Shown piece after piece: positions 21,467-30,410 of a DNA stretch of 64,000 bases; positions within the stretch are counted from its first letter, which is position 1; each line of letters starts with the position of its first letter. Where the stretch lies: contig JAPTMU010000160.1 of NCBI GenBank assembly GCA_028583405.1, forward strand, positions 62,001 to 126,000, written 5' to 3'. The translations under genes were made by a program, and so were the position numbers. The notes beneath the pieces are model-generated. The model saw nothing but the letters and a program-made list of their open reading frames with translations, searched no databases and was not told the origin of the DNA. The stretch comes from Pogonophryne albipinna. Lineage: Eukaryota > Chordata > Actinopteri > Perciformes > Artedidraconidae.

Positions 21467-22792
21467 TGTAACAGCCTAGTGAGACCTGTTAACATCAAAT
21501 TTATATTAAAAGATTCGGATTCCCGGCCACACCAATACAGTGAGAAGGACAGCACAATAGGTGTAAAATGGTTTATTTATACAAAGTTACTTTAAAAACA
21601 CTCCTTTGATAAATACTTAAAATAACGTAAGGTTAAAATCATGTTCAATAAATATAAACCAGTTACTTAAGAATTACAGTTCTAGCAGGGGTTGATAAAA
21701 TCCTGAAAGTCCTGTCCGCTTGGAACCGAACTCCACTCCGGTCTTTTGCCAGGCAGAAGTGCAAGGTTCAAGTCCCTTCCAGGAAATCCAGTGCCAGGAT
21801 TTCCACGTTGCCGGCCCGCCGCACTCGGTAAACAACAAAAGGAGACTCAGGGGAGGGGACAACAATGTAACTTTCGTGACGTAAAACTAGACGCCCAAAA
21901 GCAGGAGAAATAGCCACTTCCCTTTATCTGGAGTTTGTTTGAGCGTTGAATCCGAAGGTTATAGGAGGGTCTGGTCCAGCCGACAGGAAGAGGAACTGCA
22001 GGGGTCCATTCTTTGCGAGGAGCAGGAAGGTTCCGATCCGGTCCGATCTGCTGCGAGGTGAGGAGAAGCAGGAGCAGGAGGGATCCGATCCGGTCCGATT
22101 TGCTGCAAGGTGAGGAGGAGCAGGAGCAGGAGGGATCCGATCCGGTCCGATCTGCGGCGAGGTGAGGAGGAGCAGGAGCAGGAGGGATCCGATCCGGTCC
22201 GATCTGCGGCGAGGTGAGGAGGAGCAGGAGCAGGAGGGATCCGATCCGGTCCGATTTGCTGCAAGGTGAGGAGGAGCAGGAGCAGGAGGGATCCGATCCG
22301 GTCCGATCTGCGGCGAGGTGAGGAGGAGCAGGAGCAGGAGGGATCCGATCCGGTCCGATTTGCTGCAGAGGTGAGGAGGAGCAGGAGCAGGAGGGATCTG
22401 ATCCGGTCCGATCTGCGGCGAGGTGAGGAGGAGCAGGAGCAGGAGGGATCTGATCCGGTCCGATCTGCGGCGAGGTGAGGCAGCAACTGTCAAGAGAAGA
22501 ATAGCTGCCGTCTAGCAGGTAGTCAGCGTATTTATGGGGGAGTGGATTTGGCAACTGGCGAATGAGATCGCTGATTTTCACTGGGTGCCGGTGTGTCATC
22601 AGCAGGCTGTCTGTTGTCTTTGTTGTGACAGTTCGTTGAGGGAGGTTAAACAAGCATGCAGTAAAAAGAGTTCATCGCTAAATAGCGCACAACATTAAAA
22701 TCACAACACTATATGTAACATGCAACAATTATATAAAAGGTTTAACCATCCGTCCCACTGTCTAACATACTGACTTTATTCACTTTGTGACA
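21467..22792 (-). mobile_element. Gypsy-A right LTR (5' LTR of minus-strand element)
   Basis: A 1326-bp complete LTR, TGTAACAGCC to CTTTGTGACA. CACA follows (22793-22796), matching 381-384. It holds nine 52-bp minisatellite units (22030-22480) and about 35 bp (21809-21845, GCCGGCCCGCCGCACTCGG and following) absent from the left LTR. The minus strand has TATAAATA near 21575. Confidence 0.92.
22030..22480. repeat. 52-bp minisatellite inside right LTR (9 units)
   Basis: GGTCCGAT recurs near 22041, 22093, 22145, 22197, 22249, 22302, 22354, 22406 and 22458. Units alternate between CTGCGGCGAGG and TTGCTGCAAGG variants in an order different from that in the left LTR. The long minus-strand frames 21847-22653, 21924-22493 and 21959-22486 are minisatellite artefacts. 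Confidence 0.9.
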
Positions 22793-23636
22793 CACACATC
22801 TGAAATGTTTAGCTCTGACTCTCAATCATTGCTAACTTTTTAGCAGAAATAGTTTTCTATGACCTCACTTTCTTTCTACTTTCTTTTTTAACTTATCCTT
22901 TAGTTATTTCAAGTGTTTCATGCTAAACGAACCCCCCTTTTGAAAATTCTAATCTGACCCCATGGTACCTTTTAGTTTTCGCCGAAAACTATTCCGCTTC
23001 TTTAAATGCACATTAGTTAAGTTTACCTTTTTTTGGTGACCTCCGCGAACCAGGGTCTTGAATCCAAAACGGCACACGTAGGGGACTTTAACCCCCAAAA
23101 CACGCATGGGACTCCAGCCCCTATAGACGTGGGGGACTTTAACCCCGCACGGACGAAGGTCCTCAAACCTCATAGAATACAGCCACTTGAATGTTAGGGA
23201 AACAAATAATCAGCCAGAATATATCGATTAAAAGCAGCGGCAAAAATACAAGTCTTCAGCCTGGATTAAAAGTAGTAAGAGTTCCAGTGGACCTGCAGGT
23301 TTCTGGGAGTTTGTTCCAGATAGCATAACAACTGAACGCTGCTTCTCCATGTTTAGTTCTCAAATCAAAAATATTTGTATTTAGTTTCGACAATCCATAA
23401 GCAGTGTGTGTCATATAGTAATGGTAAACATAATATATGCCAATACAAATGAGCCATTGGTCTGTGCTGATTATATGTAAAAGAAAAAAAAGAAACAAAA
23501 CAAAAACAATAACAACGACTAAAGTAATCCCCTATCACTGCCAGTGATCCTTATACACACGAATATATGCCAGACATATTGTTGGATGAGTATATATGCA
23601 TGTAAAACAAATGCATATACAAACATGCATATACAC
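22793..23636. repeat. Spacer with retroposon fragment
   Basis: 22793-23190 has no recognisable gene. It contains GGGGACTTTAACCCC twice (23081 and 23132). 23190-23450 reads like the 3' region of a fish retroposon (TTCTGGGAGTTTGTTCCAGATA, GAACGCTGCTTCTCCATG), possibly the same element as 1-384, split by Gypsy-A. 23595-23636 is AC/AT-rich and ends in ATATACAC, the duplication flanking the next hAT element. Confidence 0.4.
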
Positions 23637-24200
23637 CAGCGACGTGCGGTCAGGGGAGGCAGGTGAGGCAGAGCCTCACTTGTCATTCTCCAATGTAACG
23701 GAAAAAAATTATAATAATACAAATAATAATAATAATAAAATGTGTCCACTGATCTGTGTTGTAAATGTGATTTCTGTATGATTCCAATCGCTTTTTATAG
23801 TAAAAATCGGCTAATTTGCCGAGCTCCGCTACAACTACGGGGAGCGATGAGATTGAGAAGTGAGGCAGGGACGAGCTCTGCCTCACAGAAGCCCACAGTA
23901 ACTTGCTGGAGTGCGGGCACTAATTTAACGTGGGCACTTATTTTGTGAGCGCGCTCAAGCCAGTTACTGTGTGGTGAGGTGAGGCACAGATGAGCTCTGC
24001 CTCACCTCAGAATGCGTCACCCCACAGAAACTGTCTGGAAAGCGGGCCCTAAGCGCATGCCTGCACCATCTCACTGTATGTCACCAATGTAATGTTTGTA
24101 GATCCCTTTATTACATTTATCCTCGCCATCCATAGTCTCTAAATAACTTATTTCACCTATATATGATATTTAGGCTCGCTGGTCTCATCATACAACGGCA

Positions 24201-24425
24201 ATGAAAAAAGCACCAGGGGAGGCAGCCATAACCTCTGCCGCACTGAAGGGGGCGCAAGTGAGCCCACAGGTTCTTGTTGCTACTGTTATTCTACGCAGAG
24301 ACGGTAGACGCAAACAACAAGCTAGGCTTTTGAAACTAGAGGAAGATAAGGAGGACTTTTACAAAAAAGTAATAAAGATTGTTGTCCAGAAGGATAGCAT
24401 GGACTTCATCTTCAAGTCAAGGTAA
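24201..24425 (+). CDS. Small ORF in hAT copy 1, function unknown (74 codons)
   Basis: A Lys/Arg-rich 74-codon frame (MKKAPGEAAITS...KLEEDKEDFYKKVIK...MDFIFKSR). It ends where TCAAGGTAAGACC would make a good splice donor (GT at 24421), so it may be a relic first exon. Copy 2 has the same sequence at about 58212-58430 but lacks one A in the run after the ATG, which breaks the frame. I do not recognise the protein. Confidence 0.35.
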   Translation: MKKAPGEAAITSAALKGAQVSPQVLVATVILRRDGRRKQQARLLKLEEDKEDFYKKVIKIVVQKDSMDFIFKSR

Positions 24426-24571
24426 GACCACATTTGTAATGAAAATTGGATCTTACTAAGAAAGAACAATCCAATATTTAGATTTTGGGTATCCTTTTGT
24501 TGAACGGTCTGTTTAAAATGAATCGAAGCATCAGACTAAAAAAGCTTTTGAAAATAACAGAATATTTCGAT

Positions 24572-24921
24572 TAAAGGTGGGGTAGGTAAGTTTGAGAAAC
24601 CGGCACGATATACACTTTTTGTTATATTCCATGGAATGCTTTTAACATCCCGATAGCAATGAATATCTTAAGTGCTTTGACAAAAAATACATAAAAACAT
24701 TTCATCTGTGGAAGCCGTAGTACTGTAAAAAGCACGACCACTCATTTTAGCGGCCCAGCTAAAATAACCTGCCTGTCAGCCTTCCATCTGTGCACAAACT
24801 TATCTCGTGCCCTCATTGGTCATGTGCGCGTTCGTGTGTGTTGGAGGAGGGGCTGTGTATTTTCAAATTCTAGCGCACTCGAGCTGGTTTCTCCAAAATT
24901 ACCTACCCCGCCACCTTTAAG
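24572..24921. mobile_element. MITE nested in hAT copy 1
   Basis: TTAAAGGTGGGGTAGGTAAG at the left and TTACCTACCCCGCCACCTTTAA at the right form an inverted repeat of about 20 bp around about 350 bp, with a TTAA-like flank (TAA or TTAA duplication). The same insert sits at the same place in copy 2, so it was part of the element before the two copies spread. Confidence 0.75.
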
Positions 24922-25054
24922 GTCAAAATATATAATATTTGTAAATCTGACTCTGAAAGAGTCAGTGCCTCACCAGCCATGAACCTCACCGCACGTCACT
25001 GATATACACACATGCAACCTACACATACACATTTGCTGTATACATACACATATA

Positions 25055-25405
25055 CACTGAACAAAAATATAAACGCAACACTTTTGTTTTTGCTCCCATT
25101 TTTCATGAGATGAACTCAAAGATCTAAAACATTTTCTATATACACAAAATAACCATTTCTCTCAAATATTGTTCACAAATCTGAAAAAATCTGTGATAGT
25201 GAGCACTTCTCCTTTGCCGAGATAATCCATCCCACCTCACAGGTGTGTCATATCAAGATGCTGATTAGACAGCATGATTATTGCACAGGTGTGCCTTAGG
25301 CTGCCACAATAAAAGGCCACTCTGAAACGTGCAGTTTGCTTTATTGGGGGGGTCTGGGGGGGTCCGAAAACCAGTCAGTATCTGGTGTGAGGGGTAGGGT
25401 TAGGG
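25055..25405. repeat. Composite element, left inverted terminal repeat
   Basis: Inverted match to 27512-27862. It includes GCTTTATTGGGGGGG and TCCGAAAACCAGTCAGTATCT, sequences that lie beside the transposase stop in related complete elements (recalled), so this arm contains sequence duplicated from the opposite end. It ends at GGGGTAGGG, the start of the telomere-like tract. Confidence 0.85.
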
Positions 25406-25530
25406 TTAGGGTAATGGTGTGAATCAAGTGGCCTGTGTTCGTCGTCCATAACATACGCCTGCCCATACCATAACCCCACCACCACCATGGGCCACTCGAT
25501 TCACAACATTACCCTAACCCTAACCCTTTC
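25393..25530. repeat. Interstitial telomere-like repeats
   Basis: GGGGTAGGGTTAGGGTTAGGGTAA at about 25393-25416 and, inverted, ACCCTAACCCTAACCC at about 25511-25527. The two short TTAGGG tracts face each other around the transposase scrap. A third, degenerate tract (AACCTAACCCTACCCC) lies at about 27507-27525. Confidence 0.85.
25430..25508 (-). pseudogene. Tc1-like transposase remnant
   Basis: On the minus strand this reads RVAHGGGGVMVWAGVCYGRRT, about 25 codons of the glycine-rich segment between the first two catalytic aspartates of Tc1-like transposases. It is the only surviving coding scrap of the transposase in the composite element and is flanked by telomere-like repeats on both sides. 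Confidence 0.7.
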
Positions 25531-25567
25531 CTCCTGAAGAAGATACATTGTATCGAAACGTCGAGGA
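25529..25567 (+). ncRNA. Hammerhead-ribozyme motif, Penelope-type
   Basis: The conserved core is present in order: CTGAAGA (25534-25540), GAAA (25555-25558), then C-G-TC. Stem I is TCCTC (25529-25533) paired with GAGGA (25563-25567); stem II is GATAC/GTATC (25542-25546 with 25550-25554) around an ATT loop. Stem III is minimal, as known for hammerheads in Penelope-like retroelements, which often act as dimers. The motif lies directly after the telomere-like repeats. AATAAA follows at about 25660. Activity is untested. Confidence 0.7.
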
Positions 25568-25909
25568 GCCTCTTCACTCACCTCCACGGAACTCTGTTTT
25601 TAAATGTACTAAGTGCTTTTAAATGCAAGCTTTTTTTAAAACCTTCCTAATTTGCGTTAAATAAAGTTTGAACTTTTAACTGTTGGGTTGGGCTCTGTCC
25701 CATTTTTGGAAGCACTTGATCTGTTTTACACCAAACAGACACTTCCTCTCTAAAAAACTGTCGGGACCTTCTACCTTACCGCCACCTGGAACTAAGAGGA
25801 AATATTTACAACTATCCCACTCGGACCTGCATAAAAGAAAACCTACAAAGACTTCTGCAGCAGGCCCCACTGCAACCCTTCCAGGTGAGAGCCCACACAG
25901 TATTTTAAA

Positions 25910-27013
25910 ATGTTCAGACCCAGAGCTCAGTACGTGCGGATGAGTGGATGTGGAGAGCATGCACAGCCCACACACACTGACTCATATCCCAGCCACACAC
26001 AAACACCCTACACACCATTAGACTCAGCCACCAGAAAAATTACAAAATACTACCTCACACTCATTCAGGCCACACACCATAAGTTTACTACAGACCAAGC
26101 CATTTCCACACACACATTCCCCCCAGGTATGCTGAGGCAAGTCACCAGACTCTCGGCATTTATTAAACCATCCACCCCCACTGAATACACACATACACAG
26201 ATACATGCAAACACAATAAACTGGATGCACACGAACATGCTCATTTTACAACAACATTACTCAAACACATTACATACACCCACATCCTCCCCCTTCAACC
26301 CCTTAGCCTTCCAGATTGCCACAGGGTGGGCGAGAAAGCGGTACGGACCCAGACTGACCACAAAAACGGTAACCACTGTACACACCTCTTTAAACCCCTC
26401 CTCCCACCCCCACCTCCCCATCCGGGGCACCTACTACAACCTCACCCCCTACCCTGACCATAAGTCACCCCACCCTACCCAGGGTGCCTACTCTAACCCA
26501 GCCCTCAACCCCAAACCCCTCCAAGCCTCTCAACTACTACTGAGAGAGCCTTCCCCTCCCCCCTATCCTAAACCTAAGGGATTTGGGTCTCCTCCACAGT
26601 CCTTCTGTTGCACTCCCCTTTCTCCCAGCCCTAAACCTAAGGGCCCCCCCTCCCCCAGCACTCCCATCCAGGAGTTTCCTCCCCCCCTCCCCTCTCCACC
26701 CCTTCCCTCATCTCTCCACCTTCCTAAACCTAAGACACCCAGGTCTCCCCAACAGTTCCTTTGGAGGCCTCCCCTCCTCCCCAACCCTAAACCTAGGCCC
26801 TTCCCCCTGACTGCTCCCACCCCGGAGCTTTCCCTTCCCACCCCCCCCCCTCCCCAGCTGACTGGTAGGACACACCTCTCCCCCAAATACTATCCTAACA
26901 TCACCTCTCCTTTGTGTCTCCCCTCTACAGGCGATGCTGGTCTCCGGTCGGGCTCGGCCGGTCAATGGGTCCCCTCAGACCAAACCCAAAATCCGGGAGG
27001 GTCCATGATGTAA
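25910..27013 (+). CDS. Unassigned proline-rich ORF in composite element (367 codons)
   Basis: The longest intact frame in the block. Residues about 38-155 are non-repetitive and look globular: RKITKYYLTLIQATHHK, FPPGMLRQVTRLSAFIKPS, NTINWMHTNMLILQQHYS, FQIATGWARKRYGP. After about residue 175 the protein is very proline-rich with repeated PKPKG-type motifs. It has no RT, GIY-YIG, zinc-finger or transposase motif that I can see. Position after a Penelope-type hammerhead suggests an upstream or N-terminal piece of such an element, but this is inference. A related frame at 25683-25943 overlaps its start. Confidence 0.5.
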   Translation: MFRPRAQYVRMSGCGEHAQPTHTDSYPSHTQTPYTPLDSATRKITKYYLTLIQATHHKFTTDQAISTHTFPPGMLRQVTRLSAFIKPSTPTEYTHTQIHANTINWMHTNMLILQQHYSNTLHTPTSSPFNPLAFQIATGWARKRYGPRLTTKTVTTVHTSLNPSSHPHLPIRGTYYNLTPYPDHKSPHPTQGAYSNPALNPKPLQASQLLLREPSPPPYPKPKGFGSPPQSFCCTPLSPSPKPKGPPSPSTPIQEFPPPLPSPPLPSSLHLPKPKTPRSPQQFLWRPPLLPNPKPRPFPLTAPTPELSLPTPPPPQLTGRTHLSPKYYPNITSPLCLPSTGDAGLRSGSAGQWVPSDQTQNPGGSMM

Positions 27014-27511
27014 GGGACTAAGAGGGTCACTCTTAACCACTCACAAACCCAATCTGACCCCTCCCTGGATCCCTCTGTTGGGCTCCCGTTGCCCGGCGGG
27101 CCCTCTCCGGGACTCAGCTCGCCACAAAACCATGGCTACTGTCTAAATGACATTCCCCCAGGATCTCCTCAGCCTAACAGTCACAAGCACACAAGCTATC
27201 CCCTGGTTCCCCCTTTGCTTCCCCCTACCAGGACCAGCTCACCCCCGGAACCTAGGTCTGGCTCCAGCAATGAATCTCATTGGGAATCAGAATCCCTGAT
27301 TTCTGCTGACTTTTTAGAAAACCAAACCCCCATGATCCCCTCTACCTATAACTTTGTACAACATACACATTTTCCAGAATTGGTCCAAACACCTTAAAAA
27401 CTCTTATTTGACCCTATGTCGAATAACACTTACACACATCCATCCACAGATCCTCAGGCCCGTGCAACCATTCTCAACCGAGAATCCTAAACCCTACCCC
27501 AACACAAAACC
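27014..27511 (+). other. Composite-element cargo, 3' part
   Basis: C-rich sequence after the long ORF. Short frames (27089-27397, 27354-27539) continue the proline/serine-rich style and may be the same protein after frameshifts. It ends in telomere-like CCTAAACCCTACCCC and AACCTAACCCTACCCC (about 27487-27525). Confidence 0.4.
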
Positions 27512-27864
27512 TAACCCTACCCCTCACACCAGATACTGACTGGTTTTCGGACCCCCCCAGACCCCCCCAATAAAGCAAAAATGCACGTTTCAGAGTGGCT
27601 ATTTTATGGTGGTTAGCCTAAGGCACACCTGTGCAATAATCATGCTGTCTAATCAGCATCTTGATATGCCACACCTGTGAGGTGGGATGGATTATCTCGG
27701 CAAAGGAGAAGTGCTCACTATCACAGATTTTTTCAGATTTGTGAACAATATTTGAGAGAAATGGTTATTTTGTGTATATAGAAAATGTTTTAGATCTTTG
27801 AGTTCATCTCATGAAAAATGGGAGCAAAAACAAAAGTGTTGCGTTTATCTTTTTGTTCAGTGTA

Positions 27865-28121
27865 CATACACACATACATATGCTACACTTAAGCTAAACC
27901 AATAACAGAATGATTTTTGTTTCTTTTTGATTGCATGATATAGCCCAGCGCAACACCTTCATCACACATGTTGCCACTTGTTTGTACCGTTTTCAGGCGA
28001 TTTGTAATCCGTTCTAGAAAAACGATGTGATTTTCGATATTTGTGGAGTTAGGTGGTCCGCGAGTGTTTTTTTATTGGTTAAGTGGTCCTTGGTATGAAA
28101 AGGTTTGAGAAACACTGCTCT
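27865..28121. mobile_element. hAT-type remnant, right end
   Basis: Ends TGAAAAGGTTTGAGAAACACTG, whose complement CAGTGTTTCTCAAACC is a typical hAT terminus. The left part is not recognised. It abuts Gypsy-B and may be the insertion that removed the gypsy 5' end. Confidence 0.45.
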
Positions 28122-28977
28122 AAATGGACAAATCATCTCCTCAGTCACAGCACAGTCACCCCTTGTGACTTTAATCACCTCCGGAAACCACCGTGAACTT
28201 ATCCAGTTAAAGGTAATATCCTCTCCTTCCACACCTCTGGTTTTGGGTTACCCGTGGCTACGTACTCACAACCCACACATTGATTGGGCTAAGGGAAGGA
28301 TTATCGAATGGGATCAGCACTGTCTCGCTAACTGCCTGTGTTCTGCCATACCTTCAACTTCTATTTCCCCAAATCCTGTTGTCTGCTCTGATGCATCTGT
28401 AGATTTGACTGGTGTTCCTGCTACTTACCACGACCTGCGTTGGGTCTTCAGCAAAGAGAGGGCTCTCTGTCTTCCTCCCCACCGACCCTACGACTGCCCA
28501 ATTGATCTGCTCCCTGGAGCTCCTCTACCCTCCAGCCGCCTCTACAATCTGTCCCGTCCTGAGAGGGAGGCTATGGAGCGTTACATCACGGACTCTGTGG
28601 CTGCTGGTATTATTCGTCCCTCCTCTTCTCCTGTGGGTGCCGGGTTCTTCTTTGTAGGCAAGAAGGATAAGTCGCTACGACCTTGCATAGACTTTCGGGG
28701 GTTAAACAATATCACGGTCAAGAACAAGTACCCATTACCCCTTCTCACCTCAGCTTTTGAACCTCTCCAAGAGGCAACCCTGTTCACCAAGCTTGACCTT
28801 CGAAACGCCTATCATCTGATCCGCATCCGCCAGGGGGATGAATGGAAGACAGCGTTTAACACTCCATTGGGCCATTTTGAATATCTGGTCATGCCTTTTG
28901 GTCTCACTAACGCCCCAGCAGTTTTCCAGGCTATGGTCAATGATGTCTTGCCGGACTTCCTTAACCGCTTTGTCTTT
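28122..28977 (+). pseudogene. Gypsy-B protease end and RT (first part)
   Basis: The frame opens upstream at 28105, but gypsy sequence starts at about 28122. It holds the protease C-terminal block ([17 protein letters not shown]), the linker, and RT motifs: [57 protein letters not shown]. It stops at the catalytic region: V-Y-I is followed by a hAT insertion at 28986. Gag, the protease active site and the 5' LTR are missing. Confidence 0.88.
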
Positions 28978-28985
28978 GTCTACAT

Positions 28986-30410
28986 CAGGGGTGCCCAACC
29001 AGTCGATCGCGATCGACCGGTCGATCACGGGGAGATTCCCTGTCGATCGCGAGATGTGTCTAAAAATAGAACAACAATATTCTGTTTTATCGTTAATGTC
29101 CTATAACATAATCTTCCTGTGCCAGAATAATGCACTTGAACGCATCAAAGCTTTGTGATTGGCCGGCGTGACCCCTGTGTCGGGGCGTGGCTGGTGGGCA
29201 GTGGGCAGTGCACTAGTTCGCTAACGTTGTCCGTGTCAACAGGAGTGACAATCCGCACACACACAAGACCGCAATTATGGCAGAAGCAAAACATATATAA
29301 TTTTCATTCCGAGTGGGAGGATGATTATTTTTGTATCTATTCAAATTCAAAGTCCATCTGTCTCATCTGCAATGCGAGCGTAGCTTTATCGAAGAAGGGT
29401 AATTTAGGAGCGGCATTTCAAAACAGTGCACAAACGCTGCGAGACGGAATTCCCTCCTAATTCTGCCCTACGCTCCCAAAAGGGGAGGGTTCTGAAAGGA
29501 CAGCTAAATGCACAGCAGTCCATTTTCACCAGGCCCAACAACAAGAGCAAGGCTGCTCCAGAGCATCTTATCGTGTCAGTCACGTTCTTGAGAAACACAT
29601 GAAGTCTTTCAAAGATGGCGAAGTTGTGAAAGAAGCATTCCTGGAGGCTGCCGACGCGCTTTTGGGACCAGTAAAAATAACAGTAGCATTTCAACAGGTT
29701 TTTGATATGATAAAAACTCAAGTTAGATACCGTTATTAATCAGCTGTAAGTTTTAGTTTGTTTGAACTTATTCATTATAATTATTGTACAAAATGGTATA
29801 AGAATGCAAACTTAAATTGATTAAAGTCTATCAATTCAGGTTAAGAAGCTAGTGTTGCTTGCATCCTATTTTAAAGGCATTTCTTTTTATACTCTACTAA
29901 AATGCAACAAAAAAAGCGTTTTAATTTTGTCTTTTTTATTGCACTTTGGCAGCAGATTCCTGTGTAGCTTCAGATTTGAGTTGTTTTATTATTAAGCCTA
30001 ATTTATACTTTTGTAGCAACACTATTTTTATATAATGGCAAAGAAAGGGTTCAGTGTCTTTTCTTTTTTTCCTGTGTCATATGTGGCAGCACTGTTCAAT
30101 GTTTCTTGAAAACATTACCCACTGTAGTATGTGACGTGTGAATAAACTCCAACTCTGTATCAACAACTCTGTTGTGTAACTTCAGTTAAATACTTGTATG
30201 TGTGTAGATTAGAAAGAGGTAAGATAAAGGATCTGCAGTATTTTATGAAGTATTAATCGTACAAAGGTCAGTTTTATACAAGTAGAAGTGTGTATTTACC
30301 TGGTAGTAGGCTGTCAGTAATGGCTACGCCTCTCTATTTGGACTGGTAGATCTCGGCAGACTGGCAACTTTAAAAGTAGCTCTCGGTTCAAAAAAGGTTG
30401 GGCACCCCTG
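28986..30410. mobile_element. hAT transposon inserted in Gypsy-B RT
   Basis: 1425 bp, with ends CAGGGGTGCCCAACC and GGTTGGGCACCCCTG in perfect inversion. GTCTACAT is duplicated exactly on both sides (28978-28985, 30411-30418). It carries a truncated transposase N-terminus (29260-29460) and AT-rich sequence with no catalytic domain, so it is non-autonomous. Confidence 0.95.
29155..29460 (+). pseudogene. hAT transposase N-terminal fragment with BED-like finger
   Basis: Contains NFHSEWEDDYFCIYSNSKSICLICNASVALSKKGNL, identified by the DYFCI...CLICN (CX2C) core and the SKKGNL that follows, as in BED-finger hAT transposases of vertebrates. The frame is lost after about 29425; degraded continuations are visible to about 29670 in other frames. 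The true ATG is probably near 29278 rather than at the track start. Confidence 0.7.

Larger units (their letters stand above)
23637..25001. mobile_element. hAT-type non-autonomous transposon, copy 1
   Basis: 1365 bp, starting CAGCGACGTGCGGT and ending in its inverted match CCGCACGTCACTG. ATATACAC flanks it on both sides (23629-23636 and 25002-25009), an exact 8-bp duplication, which is the hAT signature. A near-identical copy at 57648-59008 has its own 8-bp duplication. It has subterminal GAGGCAGAGCCTCAC palindromes and an internal MITE. There is no recognisable transposase. Confidence 0.93.
25055..27862. mobile_element. Tc1-like transposon with replaced core (composite element)
   Basis: It starts CACTGAACAAAAATATAAACG and ends with the inverted match, flanked by TA on both sides (25053-25054, 27863-27864). 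The inverted terminal repeats are about 350 bp each and nearly identical. The ends match a very common fish Tc1-like family, but its transposase gene is gone apart from a scrap at 25430-25508. In its place lie telomere-like repeats, a hammerhead motif and a proline-rich ORF. Confidence 0.88.

Noticed and set aside
22949..23173. 74-codon ORF with repeated GVKVP motifs
   Set aside because: The peptide repeat comes from the duplicated GGGGACTTTAACCCC DNA motif; no support as a gene.
25393..25530. True chromosome end or telomere
   Set aside because: Only 2-3 TTAGGG units per tract, in opposing orientations and inside a TA-flanked transposon.
26563..26886. Gly-rich minus-strand ORF opposite the proline-rich ORF
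   Set aside because: Shadow of the C-rich coding strand; no independent evidence.
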